A model generated the notes under the pieces. The model was not told where the DNA came from, searched no databases, and was given only the letters and a program-made list of their open reading frames with translations. DNA of 5,327 nucleotides from Paracoccaceae bacterium (GTDB lineage Bacteria > Pseudomonadota > Alphaproteobacteria > Rhodobacterales > Rhodobacteraceae): NCBI GenBank assembly GCA_026709725.1, contig JAPOSK010000034.1:1-5327 (forward strand), written 5' to 3'. This document shows positions 1-4,880 of this stretch, in pieces (within the stretch, counting starts at the first letter, position 1; each line of letters starts with the position of its first letter). The translations under genes were made by a program, and so were the position numbers.

Positions 1-1
1 C

Positions 2-226
2 TTCCACGAAAACAAGCGCACATCACGTTTCATGATGAATGGAATCCTCATGTCGAATGGTATGGATGCCATTTCAGTTCCAGCAGCCCGGGCGACAGAT
101 TTCAACGAAAAGATGGTGCGATTCTACACGGGCAAGGATGCGACGGAAATGATGCGTTTCCTGATCGAGTGCCAGCCCCACCCCACCCTGAAGCACAATG
201 GCCAGGGGCAACCGGAGGGAGGGTGA
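2..226 (+). CDS. Fic-family protein, C-terminal fragment (5' end outside window)
   Basis: The frame is open from base 2 to the TGA at 224-226, giving the last 74 residues of a longer protein. The first residues, FHENKRTSRF, match the end of the Fic active-site motif HxFx(D/E)GN(G/K)RxxR. The following stretch (MMNGILMSNGMDAISVPAAR, then FNEKMVRFY and EMMRFL) fits the helices after that motif in Fic/DOC proteins. Fic enzymes typically transfer AMP from ATP to a hydroxyl of a target protein, and bacterial members act as toxins, effectors or housekeeping modifiers. The catalytic His would lie just left of the window. One oddity: the usual glycine before the motif Asn is missing. Either the residue is deleted (FHE-NKR for FHEGNKR) or the positions are substituted. 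The last dozen residues after CQPHP are low in character and may be a drifted tail. No antitoxin gene is visible. Family recognition is from memory of the motif, without a search. Confidence 0.72.
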   Translation, partial: FHENKRTSRFMMNGILMSNGMDAISVPAARATDFNEKMVRFYTGKDATEMMRFLIECQPHPTLKHNGQGQPEGG

Positions 227-432
227 GCCCAACCGAGGGCTGACCCCCGGTGAGCCTATCCTTGGCCCACTGACAGCCCGATCTCGCCAATCGCAACAAT
301 AGCCGTCCCGGCCCGGGCGATCAGAGAGTGGATGCCGACAGGGCAGGACGGGTGGCTGACGTCGATCGCCATGCAGACCGTGCCGGGGTGACAATCGCTG
401 GAGCCAGCCCGGTTGGCAGGGGTGATGGTTGC

Positions 433-468
433 GCTTCAATCCCCTCATTGGCGGGCGTGCCGCGCGAC
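433..468 (-). repeat. 36-nt dispersed repeat, copy 1 (CRISPR-repeat-like ends)
   Basis: Read on the minus strand, this element starts GTCGCGCGGCACGCC and ends GAGGGGATTGAAGC. A second copy lies at 1505-1541 in the same orientation. They differ by one inserted G, one internal substitution and one or two bases at the outer edge. The length, the GTCGC start and the GGATTGAAGC end resemble several CRISPR repeats. However, no second repeat lies at spacer distance and no cas gene is in the window. It could equally be a REP-like or other dispersed element. The repetition is directly visible; the class is inference. Confidence 0.7.
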
Positions 469-489
469 CACACTTCATTCCATATCAGG

Positions 490-528
490 GCTGGGATGGG
501 CAGGCCTGCCCATCGAAATTGTCCCAGC
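490..528 (-). terminator. Perfect 20-bp palindrome with extended stem, possible transcript end
   Basis: Bases 495-514 are a perfect palindrome (GATGGGCAGG and its exact reverse complement). Outer arms 490-494 and 524-528 (GCTGG/CCAGC) can extend the stem past a 9-base bulge. It lies 35-73 bases downstream of the orphan gene's stop on that gene's strand, where a terminator or 3' stabilising hairpin would sit. No U-run follows, so intrinsic termination is not well supported. A dimeric protein binding site is an alternative. Confidence 0.4.
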
Positions 529-562
529 ACCCGCCAGCAGGAAAAGCAGTATGGGGCTATGC

Positions 563-1363
563 TCAGGTTTGGATTGACTTCAGGCGATGCATCCGGAAGA
601 GGAAACAGGGAATGAAGCTTGCACTGGCAAACAGTGCTACGGCACCGTACTCAAATCCCGACAGATCCACGACAGCGTAACGGAAAACGACAGCAAGGAG
701 GGAAAAGAGCATGATATTGATGAGGACTCTCCACATCGTCGCGATCAGTCTTTCCGTGATGGCGTTGAAATCGACTTCCTCCAATACCCCTTCATGGATT
801 CGGCGGGCGATCTCTTCCTGACTGCTGCCAAAGACATTGTGGAAGAGAGTCTCAATCGAGTTCAGCGATGTGATGCGTTCACCGACTTCATCCCTGATCT
901 TCGCTTTCACGCTCTTATGTTCCACACGATCACGGATCAGGCTTATGACTGTACTGTTCACCGATCTTCGGAAAGAGGCGAGCTGGAATTTCTGTTCATC
1001 AACCGTCCAGTGATCCCTTAGTTTTTTGAGAAAATTCCTGACATTGGGGTCGAACAGGTATAACACCAAGATGTCAGAGAACTGGTAAACGCTCCCAAGC
1101 AACACAGGCAGTGCAAACAATGCAAGGAGGATCCTCGAAGACTCACCGATCACCCAAGCGCACAGCGTCAGAATACAGCATATGATCGTCGCATGGAGAT
1201 GGTTTTGGGATTTCCGTTGATATGTCTTCAAGTCTGTTTCGGTCGATTCAATCTCTTGGTTTAACCTGGCAATAACCTCCTGTTTTGCCGCCTTGATCGC
1301 ATCACCCTCTCTTGATTGCACTCGCGAGCTTGAAGTGGCTGTAGCCGCGGTCAACGCAACCAT
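563..1363 (-). CDS. Orphan membrane protein of unknown function, charged N-terminal helix and about four membrane segments
   Basis: I do not recognise this protein. From the ATG at 1363 it is 266 residues. Residues about 18-52 (DAIKAAKQEVIARLNQEIES and on) are charged and look helical, possibly a coiled coil. Two hydrophobic segments follow at about 57-73 and 76-104, then a charged, probably cytoplasmic stretch at about 106-208. Two more hydrophobic segments lie near 211-232 and 239-258, before a short basic tail. The start is uncertain. The ATG has no visible Shine-Dalgarno, whereas an in-frame TTG at 1459 adds 32 residues and has AGAGGGG (1468-1474) eight bases upstream. That extension lies in a 34-bp direct repeat and encodes the near-repeat VAPLLAL twice, so it may be acquired sequence. 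Hand-counted 60-base samples give 40-50% GC here against 52-65% in the transporter genes, which fits transfer. It stands alone, without operon partners. Confidence 0.7.
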   Translation of the reverse strand: MVALTAATATSSSRVQSREGDAIKAAKQEVIARLNQEIESTETDLKTYQRKSQNHLHATIICCILTLCAWVIGESSRILLALFALPVLLGSVYQFSDILVLYLFDPNVRNFLKKLRDHWTVDEQKFQLASFRRSVNSTVISLIRDRVEHKSVKAKIRDEVGERITSLNSIETLFHNVFGSSQEEIARRIHEGVLEEVDFNAITERLIATMWRVLINIMLFSLLAVVFRYAVVDLSGFEYGAVALFASASFIPCFLFRMHRLKSIQT

Positions 1364-1373
1364 GATCAGGGGT

Positions 1374-1407
1374 AGAGCCAATAATGGTGCAACCAATGGA
1401 CAGTCCC
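1374..1407. repeat. 34-bp perfect direct repeat, copy 1
   Basis: This 34-bp unit is identical to 1437-1470, with the starts 63 bases apart and a 29-base spacer containing the palindromes GCGGCCGC (1415-1422) and CACGTG (1427-1432). On the minus strand the unit starts GGGACTGTCC, itself a small palindrome (GGAC-T-GTCC). It overlaps the possible upstream extension of the orphan gene, and 63 bases is 21 codons, so the reading frame is kept across the duplication. Confidence 0.9.
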
Positions 1408-1436
1408 ACAGACTGCGGCCGCTTCTCACGTGATGC

Positions 1437-1470
1437 AGAGCCAATAATGGTGCAACCAATGGACAGTCCC
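1437..1470. repeat. 34-bp perfect direct repeat, copy 2
   Basis: This is the second copy of the unit at 1374-1407, in the same orientation. On the minus strand it supplies the alternative TTG start at 1459 for the orphan gene. The orphan frame stops at 1483-1481, so the gene cannot extend further upstream than this repeat. With two copies and a 29-base spacer, the pair looks superficially like a minimal repeat-spacer unit but is more simply a local duplication. Confidence 0.9.
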
Positions 1471-1504
1471 CTCTCTTCGTTCAATGGATAGCCAACATGT
1501 GCGG

Positions 1505-1541
1505 GCCTCAATCCCCTCATTGGCGGGGCGTGCCGCGCGGC
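1505..1541 (-). repeat. 36-nt dispersed repeat, copy 2 (37 nt here)
   Basis: It aligns to 433-468 with one extra G in the GGCGGGG run, one internal substitution and changes at the far edge. Both copies point the same way, about 1.07 kb apart, and bracket the orphan membrane gene and the 34-bp direct repeats. The neighbouring bases share only scattered similarity (TGCG before, ATTCC after), so the repeat unit itself is what is conserved. Confidence 0.7.
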
Positions 1542-1690
1542 ATGGCACATTCCCCGCGTGGTGCAGGCGTGTGGGTGACGCCGGAGAATCATCAGAGGGA
1601 GGGCCCAACATATGTGCAGGGAGGGCCGCGATAAGGAGAGGACCCTCAATGCGCCCGGTCCTGTGATGTCCCGCCCCTTGACTCCTGATG

Positions 1691-1737
1691 GGGGCCGGAA
1701 GGCCAGGCGCTGACGTGAGGGAGCGAAAACCGGCCCC
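1691..1737. other. Long inverted repeat, possible stem-loop
   Basis: GGGGCCGG at 1691-1698 pairs perfectly with CCGGCCCC at 1730-1737. Inside the 31-base interval CGCT (1708-1711) can pair with AGCG (1722-1725), giving a two-tier hairpin with an AAAA internal loop side. It lies between the two transcription units and belongs to neither. It may be a structured RNA element, a transcription end or chance in GC-rich DNA. Confidence 0.35.
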
Positions 1738-1875
1738 GGGATCAGTCAATGGCCCCGCCGTGTTCGCCCAAGCTTTCCTCCGATTGACCCCCGGTCGTCG
1801 CGCTCAGATTTGAAGTGGGGCATGTATCAGCGGAGCACCCCGCATGCACGATCCCTGAAGGGTTGACGAGATGGA

Positions 1876-2670
1876 TCAGACTGTGCCGCCCAGTGAACCC
1901 TCAAGTTCGGCCAGTTCCTGACCGCCAGCCATCATGTCCTGCAACTCATCGGGAGTGATCTCACCACGTTTGGCTGTGCCGAGAGTCTTGCCGCGATTGA
2001 GAACCGTGAAGCGATCACCAACGGCAAGGGCATGGCGAACATTGTGGGTGATGAAGACGACTGCAATGCCCTGCTTGCGAACCTTGTCGATGGTGGCCAG
2101 AACATTCGAGGTTTGCCGGACGCCAAGTGCCGAGGTTGGCTCGTCAAGGATCAGGACCTTGGCACCGAAATGGACAGAGCGGGCAATCGCCACCGTCTGA
2201 CGCTCCCCACCCGAAAGCGTTCCGACGGCCTGATCGGGACCACGCAGGCTGATCCCCATTTTTCGCATTTCTTCCATCGTGACCCGGTCCGCATATGCCT
2301 TGTCATAGAACGGGATTCCCATCCGCTTCTTCACCGGCTCGTTGCCCATGAAGAAATTCCTCGTCACGGACATCAGTGGAATCATGGCCAGATCCTGGTA
2401 GACAGTGGCAATACCGGCAGAGATTGCATCACGCGGGTCGGCAAACTCCATGGTTTCACCCTCAAAGAGAATTTCGCCATGCGTTGGCTTGTGGACACCG
2501 CTCATCGTTTTGATAAAGGTTGATTTGCCCGCCCCGTTATCGCCGAGGAGGCAGTGACACTCGCCCTGGTGAACATCGACGGATACGCCGGCAAGCGCAA
2601 TAACGCGACCGAAATGCTTCTCAATCATCTTCATCCTGATGATAGGCTCGTGCCTGGCCCCGGTGCTCAT
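1876..2670 (-). CDS. CUT2-family sugar ABC transporter ATP-binding protein (single nucleotide-binding domain)
   Basis: This 264-residue protein is the ATPase that powers the importer, on the cytoplasmic face of the membrane. All ABC motifs are intact: Walker A GDNGAGKST (43-51), Q-loop YQD (91-93), signature LSGGE (152-156), Walker B KVLILDEP (171-178, catalytic E177), D-loop SALG (180-183) and switch His209 in ITHN. It has a single ATPase domain, unlike the roughly 500-residue double-domain RbsA/XylG/MglA type. It therefore resembles the FrcA-like ATPases of rhizobia and should work as a homodimer. It is the last gene of the operon, starting one base after the permease stop (TGACATG), which suggests coupled translation. 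A strong Shine-Dalgarno (2678-2684) supports the start. The family is certain; the sugar is not determined. Confidence 0.96.
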   Translation of the reverse strand: MSTGARHEPIIRMKMIEKHFGRVIALAGVSVDVHQGECHCLLGDNGAGKSTFIKTMSGVHKPTHGEILFEGETMEFADPRDAISAGIATVYQDLAMIPLMSVTRNFFMGNEPVKKRMGIPFYDKAYADRVTMEEMRKMGISLRGPDQAVGTLSGGERQTVAIARSVHFGAKVLILDEPTSALGVRQTSNVLATIDKVRKQGIAVVFITHNVRHALAVGDRFTVLNRGKTLGTAKRGEITPDELQDMMAGGQELAELEGSLGGTV

Positions 2671-2671
2671 G

Positions 2672-3775
2672 TCATCGCTCCCCCGTGATCATGCGCCGGA
2701 TATATGTGTTCAGGATGACGGCCCCGAGCAGAATGATTCCAAGAAAGACCCGGAAGAGGGAACTCTCGACACCGGCGAAGAAAAGGCCCTGCTGAACGAC
2801 ACCGAAGATCAGGGCCCCAAGCGCCGCTCCGATGACCGAGCCATAACCGCCTGTGAGAAGTGCACCCCCGATCACCACTGCAATAATGGCCTCGAACTCC
2901 TTCAAGAGCCCCCTGTCGGCGCCGGCCGAGCCGAATTCCATCACCTGGCAAGCCGCAAAGACTGTCGCGCAGAATGCGGTAAACATGAACATGAGTATCT
3001 TGACACGATTGACAGGAACGCCGGCATAGCGGGCAGCTTGGGCATCACCTCCTGCGGCATAGATCCAGTTGCCGAAGCGGGTCTTGGTCAGCAGAATGTG
3101 ACCGAAGAGAACCAGCAGGATTGCCCAGACAATCAGCATGGGTATGCCATCGACAACTGGTTGGCCGGCTCGAGTGCCGCGTTCAAACGTTGCGATGATT
3201 CCATTGTCGCCCATCCAGACGAACAGTCCCTGGAAAATCTTGCCGCCAAATAGCGGAGCGAGCCAGTCCCCTTCTGCAGCCTCACGAATGCCGCCGATGA
3301 TGGTTTTTCGTTCGATGGTTTGCGGCAGGTAGATCGTGAAACCGCGGAGAATGAACAGAAAAGCGAGCGTAACGATAAAACTCGGAAGTCCGGTTCGAAT
3401 GACGATAAATCCATTCAGGGCTCCGATGGCAACTGCCATGGCAAAGGTCACGACAATGGCCAGCCATACCGGCCAGCTCAACGTGACCGAGAAGATGGCG
3501 ATCATCATGCCGGAGAACCCGATCATTGAACCCACAGAAAGATCAAATTCACCTGCGATCATCAGGAGGCAGGCTCCAACGGCAATAATCATGAACTGGG
3601 CTGAGACAATCGACCAGTTCAGAACGCCCTGTGCGTTGAACATGCCACTGTCAAATGCAGTCAGAAGAAAGAAAGTGAAGACGGCAATGGTCCCCACGAT
3701 TCCACCAAGTTCAGGTCGGATGAGCGCCCGCCGTAATGGCGACATCTCCTTGATGCGTTCGTCTGTTCCCGACAT
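2672..3775 (-). CDS. CUT2-family sugar ABC transporter permease (BPD_transp_2)
   Basis: This 367-residue inner-membrane protein probably forms the translocation channel as a dimer. It has many hydrophobic helices from about residue 25 and the hallmarks of the RbsC/XylH/FrcC class: GEFDLSVGS (75-83, canonical GGIDLSVGS), GLPSFIVTLAF (129-139), GNWIYAAGGDAQAARYAGV (235-253, the loop expected to contact the ATPase) and IGGALLTGGYGSVIGA (302-317). It is longer than RbsC (about 320 residues) because of a hydrophilic stretch around 151-212 that is probably an extended periplasmic loop, as in larger members such as XylH. The ATG at 3775 is the only good start, since an in-frame TGA lies 24 bases upstream. 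Its Shine-Dalgarno is weak (GAGAA about 11 bases upstream), so expression may be lower than that of the binding protein. The substrate cannot be assigned. Confidence 0.96.
   Translation of the reverse strand: MSGTDERIKEMSPLRRALIRPELGGIVGTIAVFTFFLLTAFDSGMFNAQGVLNWSIVSAQFMIIAVGACLLMIAGEFDLSVGSMIGFSGMMIAIFSVTLSWPVWLAIVVTFAMAVAIGALNGFIVIRTGLPSFIVTLAFLFILRGFTIYLPQTIERKTIIGGIREAAEGDWLAPLFGGKIFQGLFVWMGDNGIIATFERGTRAGQPVVDGIPMLIVWAILLVLFGHILLTKTRFGNWIYAAGGDAQAARYAGVPVNRVKILMFMFTAFCATVFAACQVMEFGSAGADRGLLKEFEAIIAVVIGGALLTGGYGSVIGAALGALIFGVVQQGLFFAGVESSLFRVFLGIILLGAVILNTYIRRMITGER
2678..2684 (-). promoter_or_regulatory. Ribosome binding site of the ATPase gene inside the permease end
   Basis: On the minus strand GGGGGAG lies seven bases before the ATG at 2670, within the last codons of the permease gene. 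It confirms the ATPase start and fits reinitiation or coupling across the TGACATG junction. Confidence 0.75.
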
Positions 3776-3812
3776 CAGATCGTAATTCTCGATGATTCAG
3801 TAATCCGGGCCG

Positions 3813-3836
3813 GGGGCGGCCCAGCGAAGCCGCCCC
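3813..3836 (-). other. GC-rich hairpin between binding-protein and permease genes
   Basis: GGGGCGGC and GCCGCCCC (3813-3820 and 3829-3836) form a perfect 8-bp stem with an 8-base loop. It starts about 36 bases after the binding-protein stop in the 97-base gap before the permease. No U-run follows, so full termination is unlikely. In binding-protein transporter operons such hairpins often protect the upstream mRNA from 3' decay or act as partial attenuators, keeping the binding protein in excess. That role is inferred here from position. Confidence 0.65.
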
Positions 3837-3872
3837 TGGTAATGGTATCAATCCTGATGTGTGCCGGTGCAA

Positions 3873-4820
3873 TCAGCGATATTCGCCGGCATATTTTTCC
3901 ACAAGCTCAAGACCATCCTTGGTGACAAAACCGGGGCCTGAGTTTATGTTGTTGCCCGGCAGAACGCCGTAACGATGGTAGTTGGCCAACACCACAACAG
4001 GCAGATACGCCTGCAGGAATGGCTGTTGATCAATTCCCCAGTTGATCACATCTGCCTTGATTGCCTTGACGATCTCGCTGCCGAGATCAAACGTCCCGAA
4101 GTAGATGTCGCCTGCCATGCCATTTTCCTCAAGTGCGAGGATGGTTGGATCAGCCGAAGTTGGACCAAGAGTCAGAATTGCATCCGTATCTGGATTGGCA
4201 TTCAGGTAAGCCAGAACCCGGTTCTTGATTTCAGCCGGATCCTGACCGCTGTCAATCATCTGATTGCCAAGGTCGACGCCGAGCGCATCAGCAAAACCCT
4301 GACAACGCTCAACCGATGATGGTGACGAAATGTAGTGATTCACACAAAGGAATGATCCGACGCCATCACCTTTTGCCCGCAGCCCAGCGGCATGACCTGC
4401 GTCATATTCGGGTTGGCCGACATACATCAGCGCTCCCACCTCCCGCGCCTGTTCGGGGGTGCCGGAATTCATGATGATAACATCAATTCCAGATGCAACG
4501 GCATCCTTGATTGGCCCCTGCAGCACATCATAGTCAGAGAGCGTGGTGATGATGCCATTCGGACCTGCTGCTGCTGCCTGCTCGATAATCCGGGCCATGT
4601 CAGCAAGATCGCCAGTCGGTGGGTTGCGGTATTCCACATCGACCCCCATCTGTCCGCCGGCGAGCGCGATTCCGTTTTTGATGGTATTCCACCAACTGTC
4701 GCTGTCCGGCGCATGGCTGACAAGGACATATTTGAGCTGATCATGGCCATCAGCCACAGCCGCCATCGGTGCGGCGAGAAATGCTGCACCAGCGGCAAGG
4801 GTTGTCAAAAGAGATTTCAT
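3873..4820 (-). CDS. Periplasmic sugar-binding protein of a CUT2 ABC transporter (Peripla_BP_4 / RbsB class)
   Basis: This 315-residue protein captures the sugar in the periplasm and delivers it to the permease. Residues 1-23 are a signal peptide (MKSLL, a hydrophobic Ala/Leu core, AVA cleavage site before DGHD). The mature part has the two-lobe fold of the RbsB class: YVLVSHAPDSDSWW (31-44, with aromatic residues often used to stack a sugar ring), IITTLSDYDVL (90-100), IDVIIMNSGTP (112-122), DAILTLGPTSADP (213-225), YFGTFDLGSEIV (240-251) and WGIDQQPFLQAYLPV (261-275, the expected hinge strand). Cys159 and Cys173 are close in sequence and could form a disulfide. The frame stays open to a TTG at 4880, but the ATG at 4820 is chosen because GGAGG lies eight bases upstream and the signal peptide starts there. 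It is first in the operon, as usual for the most abundant component. The ligand is unknown; pentoses, hexoses or polyols are all possible. Confidence 0.95.
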   Translation of the reverse strand: MKSLLTTLAAGAAFLAAPMAAVADGHDQLKYVLVSHAPDSDSWWNTIKNGIALAGGQMGVDVEYRNPPTGDLADMARIIEQAAAAGPNGIITTLSDYDVLQGPIKDAVASGIDVIIMNSGTPEQAREVGALMYVGQPEYDAGHAAGLRAKGDGVGSFLCVNHYISSPSSVERCQGFADALGVDLGNQMIDSGQDPAEIKNRVLAYLNANPDTDAILTLGPTSADPTILALEENGMAGDIYFGTFDLGSEIVKAIKADVINWGIDQQPFLQAYLPVVVLANYHRYGVLPGNNINSGPGFVTKDGLELVEKYAGEYR

Positions 4821-4828
4821 GTCTTTTT

Positions 4829-4833
4829 CCTCC
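4829..4833 (-). promoter_or_regulatory. Strong ribosome binding site of the binding-protein gene
   Basis: On the minus strand GGAGG is followed by eight bases (AAAAAGAC) and the ATG at 4820. It decides this start over the in-frame TTG at 4880, which would place a hydrophilic stretch before the signal peptide. Confidence 0.85.
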
Positions 4834-4851
4834 ACAAAAGCTAAAGTGCCG

Positions 4852-4880
4852 ACCTTATCCCAATTATGGGATGCTGGCAA
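4852..4880 (-). promoter_or_regulatory. Candidate sigma-70-type promoter of the transporter operon
   Basis: On the minus strand TTGCCA (4880-4875, five of six matches to TTGACA) is followed by a 17-base spacer and TAAGGT (4857-4852, three of six matches to TATAAT). Transcription would start near 4845, giving a short leader that contains the ribosome binding site. The -10 box is poor, as is common in regulated or alphaproteobacterial promoters, so this is only a candidate. Confidence 0.4.
4857..4872. promoter_or_regulatory. Candidate operator: 16-bp palindrome over the promoter spacer
   Basis: ATCCCA-N4-TGGGAT is a perfect inverted repeat with 6-bp arms and an ATTA/TAAT centre. It lies between the candidate -35 and -10 boxes and touches the -10, where a repressor would block polymerase. 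No regulator gene is visible in the window to pair with it. Confidence 0.45.

Larger units (their letters stand above)
227..562. other. Intergenic region between Fic fragment and orphan gene, no gene seen
   Basis: The ORFs here on both strands overlap one another, carry biased Arg/Pro/Gly/Ser composition and show no recognisable domain, so I treat them as chance GC-rich frames. A small hairpin (AGCCC 226-230 with GGGCT 237-241) sits on the Fic stop codon but has no T-run. GGTGAGCC occurs twice (222-229 and 249-256). The region also holds one copy of the 36-nt repeat (433-468) and a strong palindrome (495-514), listed separately. Confidence 0.6.
1471..1875. other. GC-rich intergenic region between orphan gene and transporter ATPase, no supported gene
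   Basis: Several short frames exist on both strands but show no domain, good start site or plausible composition. What is present: the second 36-nt repeat (1505-1541), a 10-bp direct repeat AGGGAGGGCC (1596-1605 and 1618-1627), a long inverted repeat (1691-1737), and TGACCCCCGGT (1785-1795), which also occurs at 241-251. The stretch just after the ATPase stop has only weak dyads (for example GCATG with CATGC near 1820-1850) and no T-run, so I cannot place an intrinsic terminator for the operon. Confidence 0.55.

Noticed and set aside
74..478. Minus-strand ORF of 134 codons
   Set aside because: It overlaps the Fic fragment and the 36-nt repeat. Its Arg/Pro/Gly-rich composition has no domain, which is typical of the wrong frame in GC-rich DNA.
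587..1021. Plus-strand ORF of 144 codons
   Set aside because: It is the antisense shadow of the orphan membrane gene. The minus frame has coherent membrane segments and the plus frame does not.
433..1541. CRISPR array
   Set aside because: The two repeat-like units are over 1 kb apart with a gene between them. There is no regular repeat-spacer series, leader or cas gene, so I list them as dispersed repeats only.
1302..1749. Minus-strand ORFs of 115 and 107 codons upstream of the orphan gene
   Set aside because: They run through the direct repeats and the 36-nt repeat, have Cys/His/Pro-rich random composition and lack convincing start sites.
1780..1825. IS21-like terminal sequence (TGACCCCCGGTCGTCGCGCTCA)
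   Set aside because: The motif recalls ends of some IS21-family elements, but no transposase gene, paired inverted end or target duplication is visible.
4821..4880. Longer binding-protein start at the TTG at 4880
   Set aside because: It would put 20 mostly polar residues before a normal signal peptide. The GGAGG at 4829-4833 fits the ATG at 4820.
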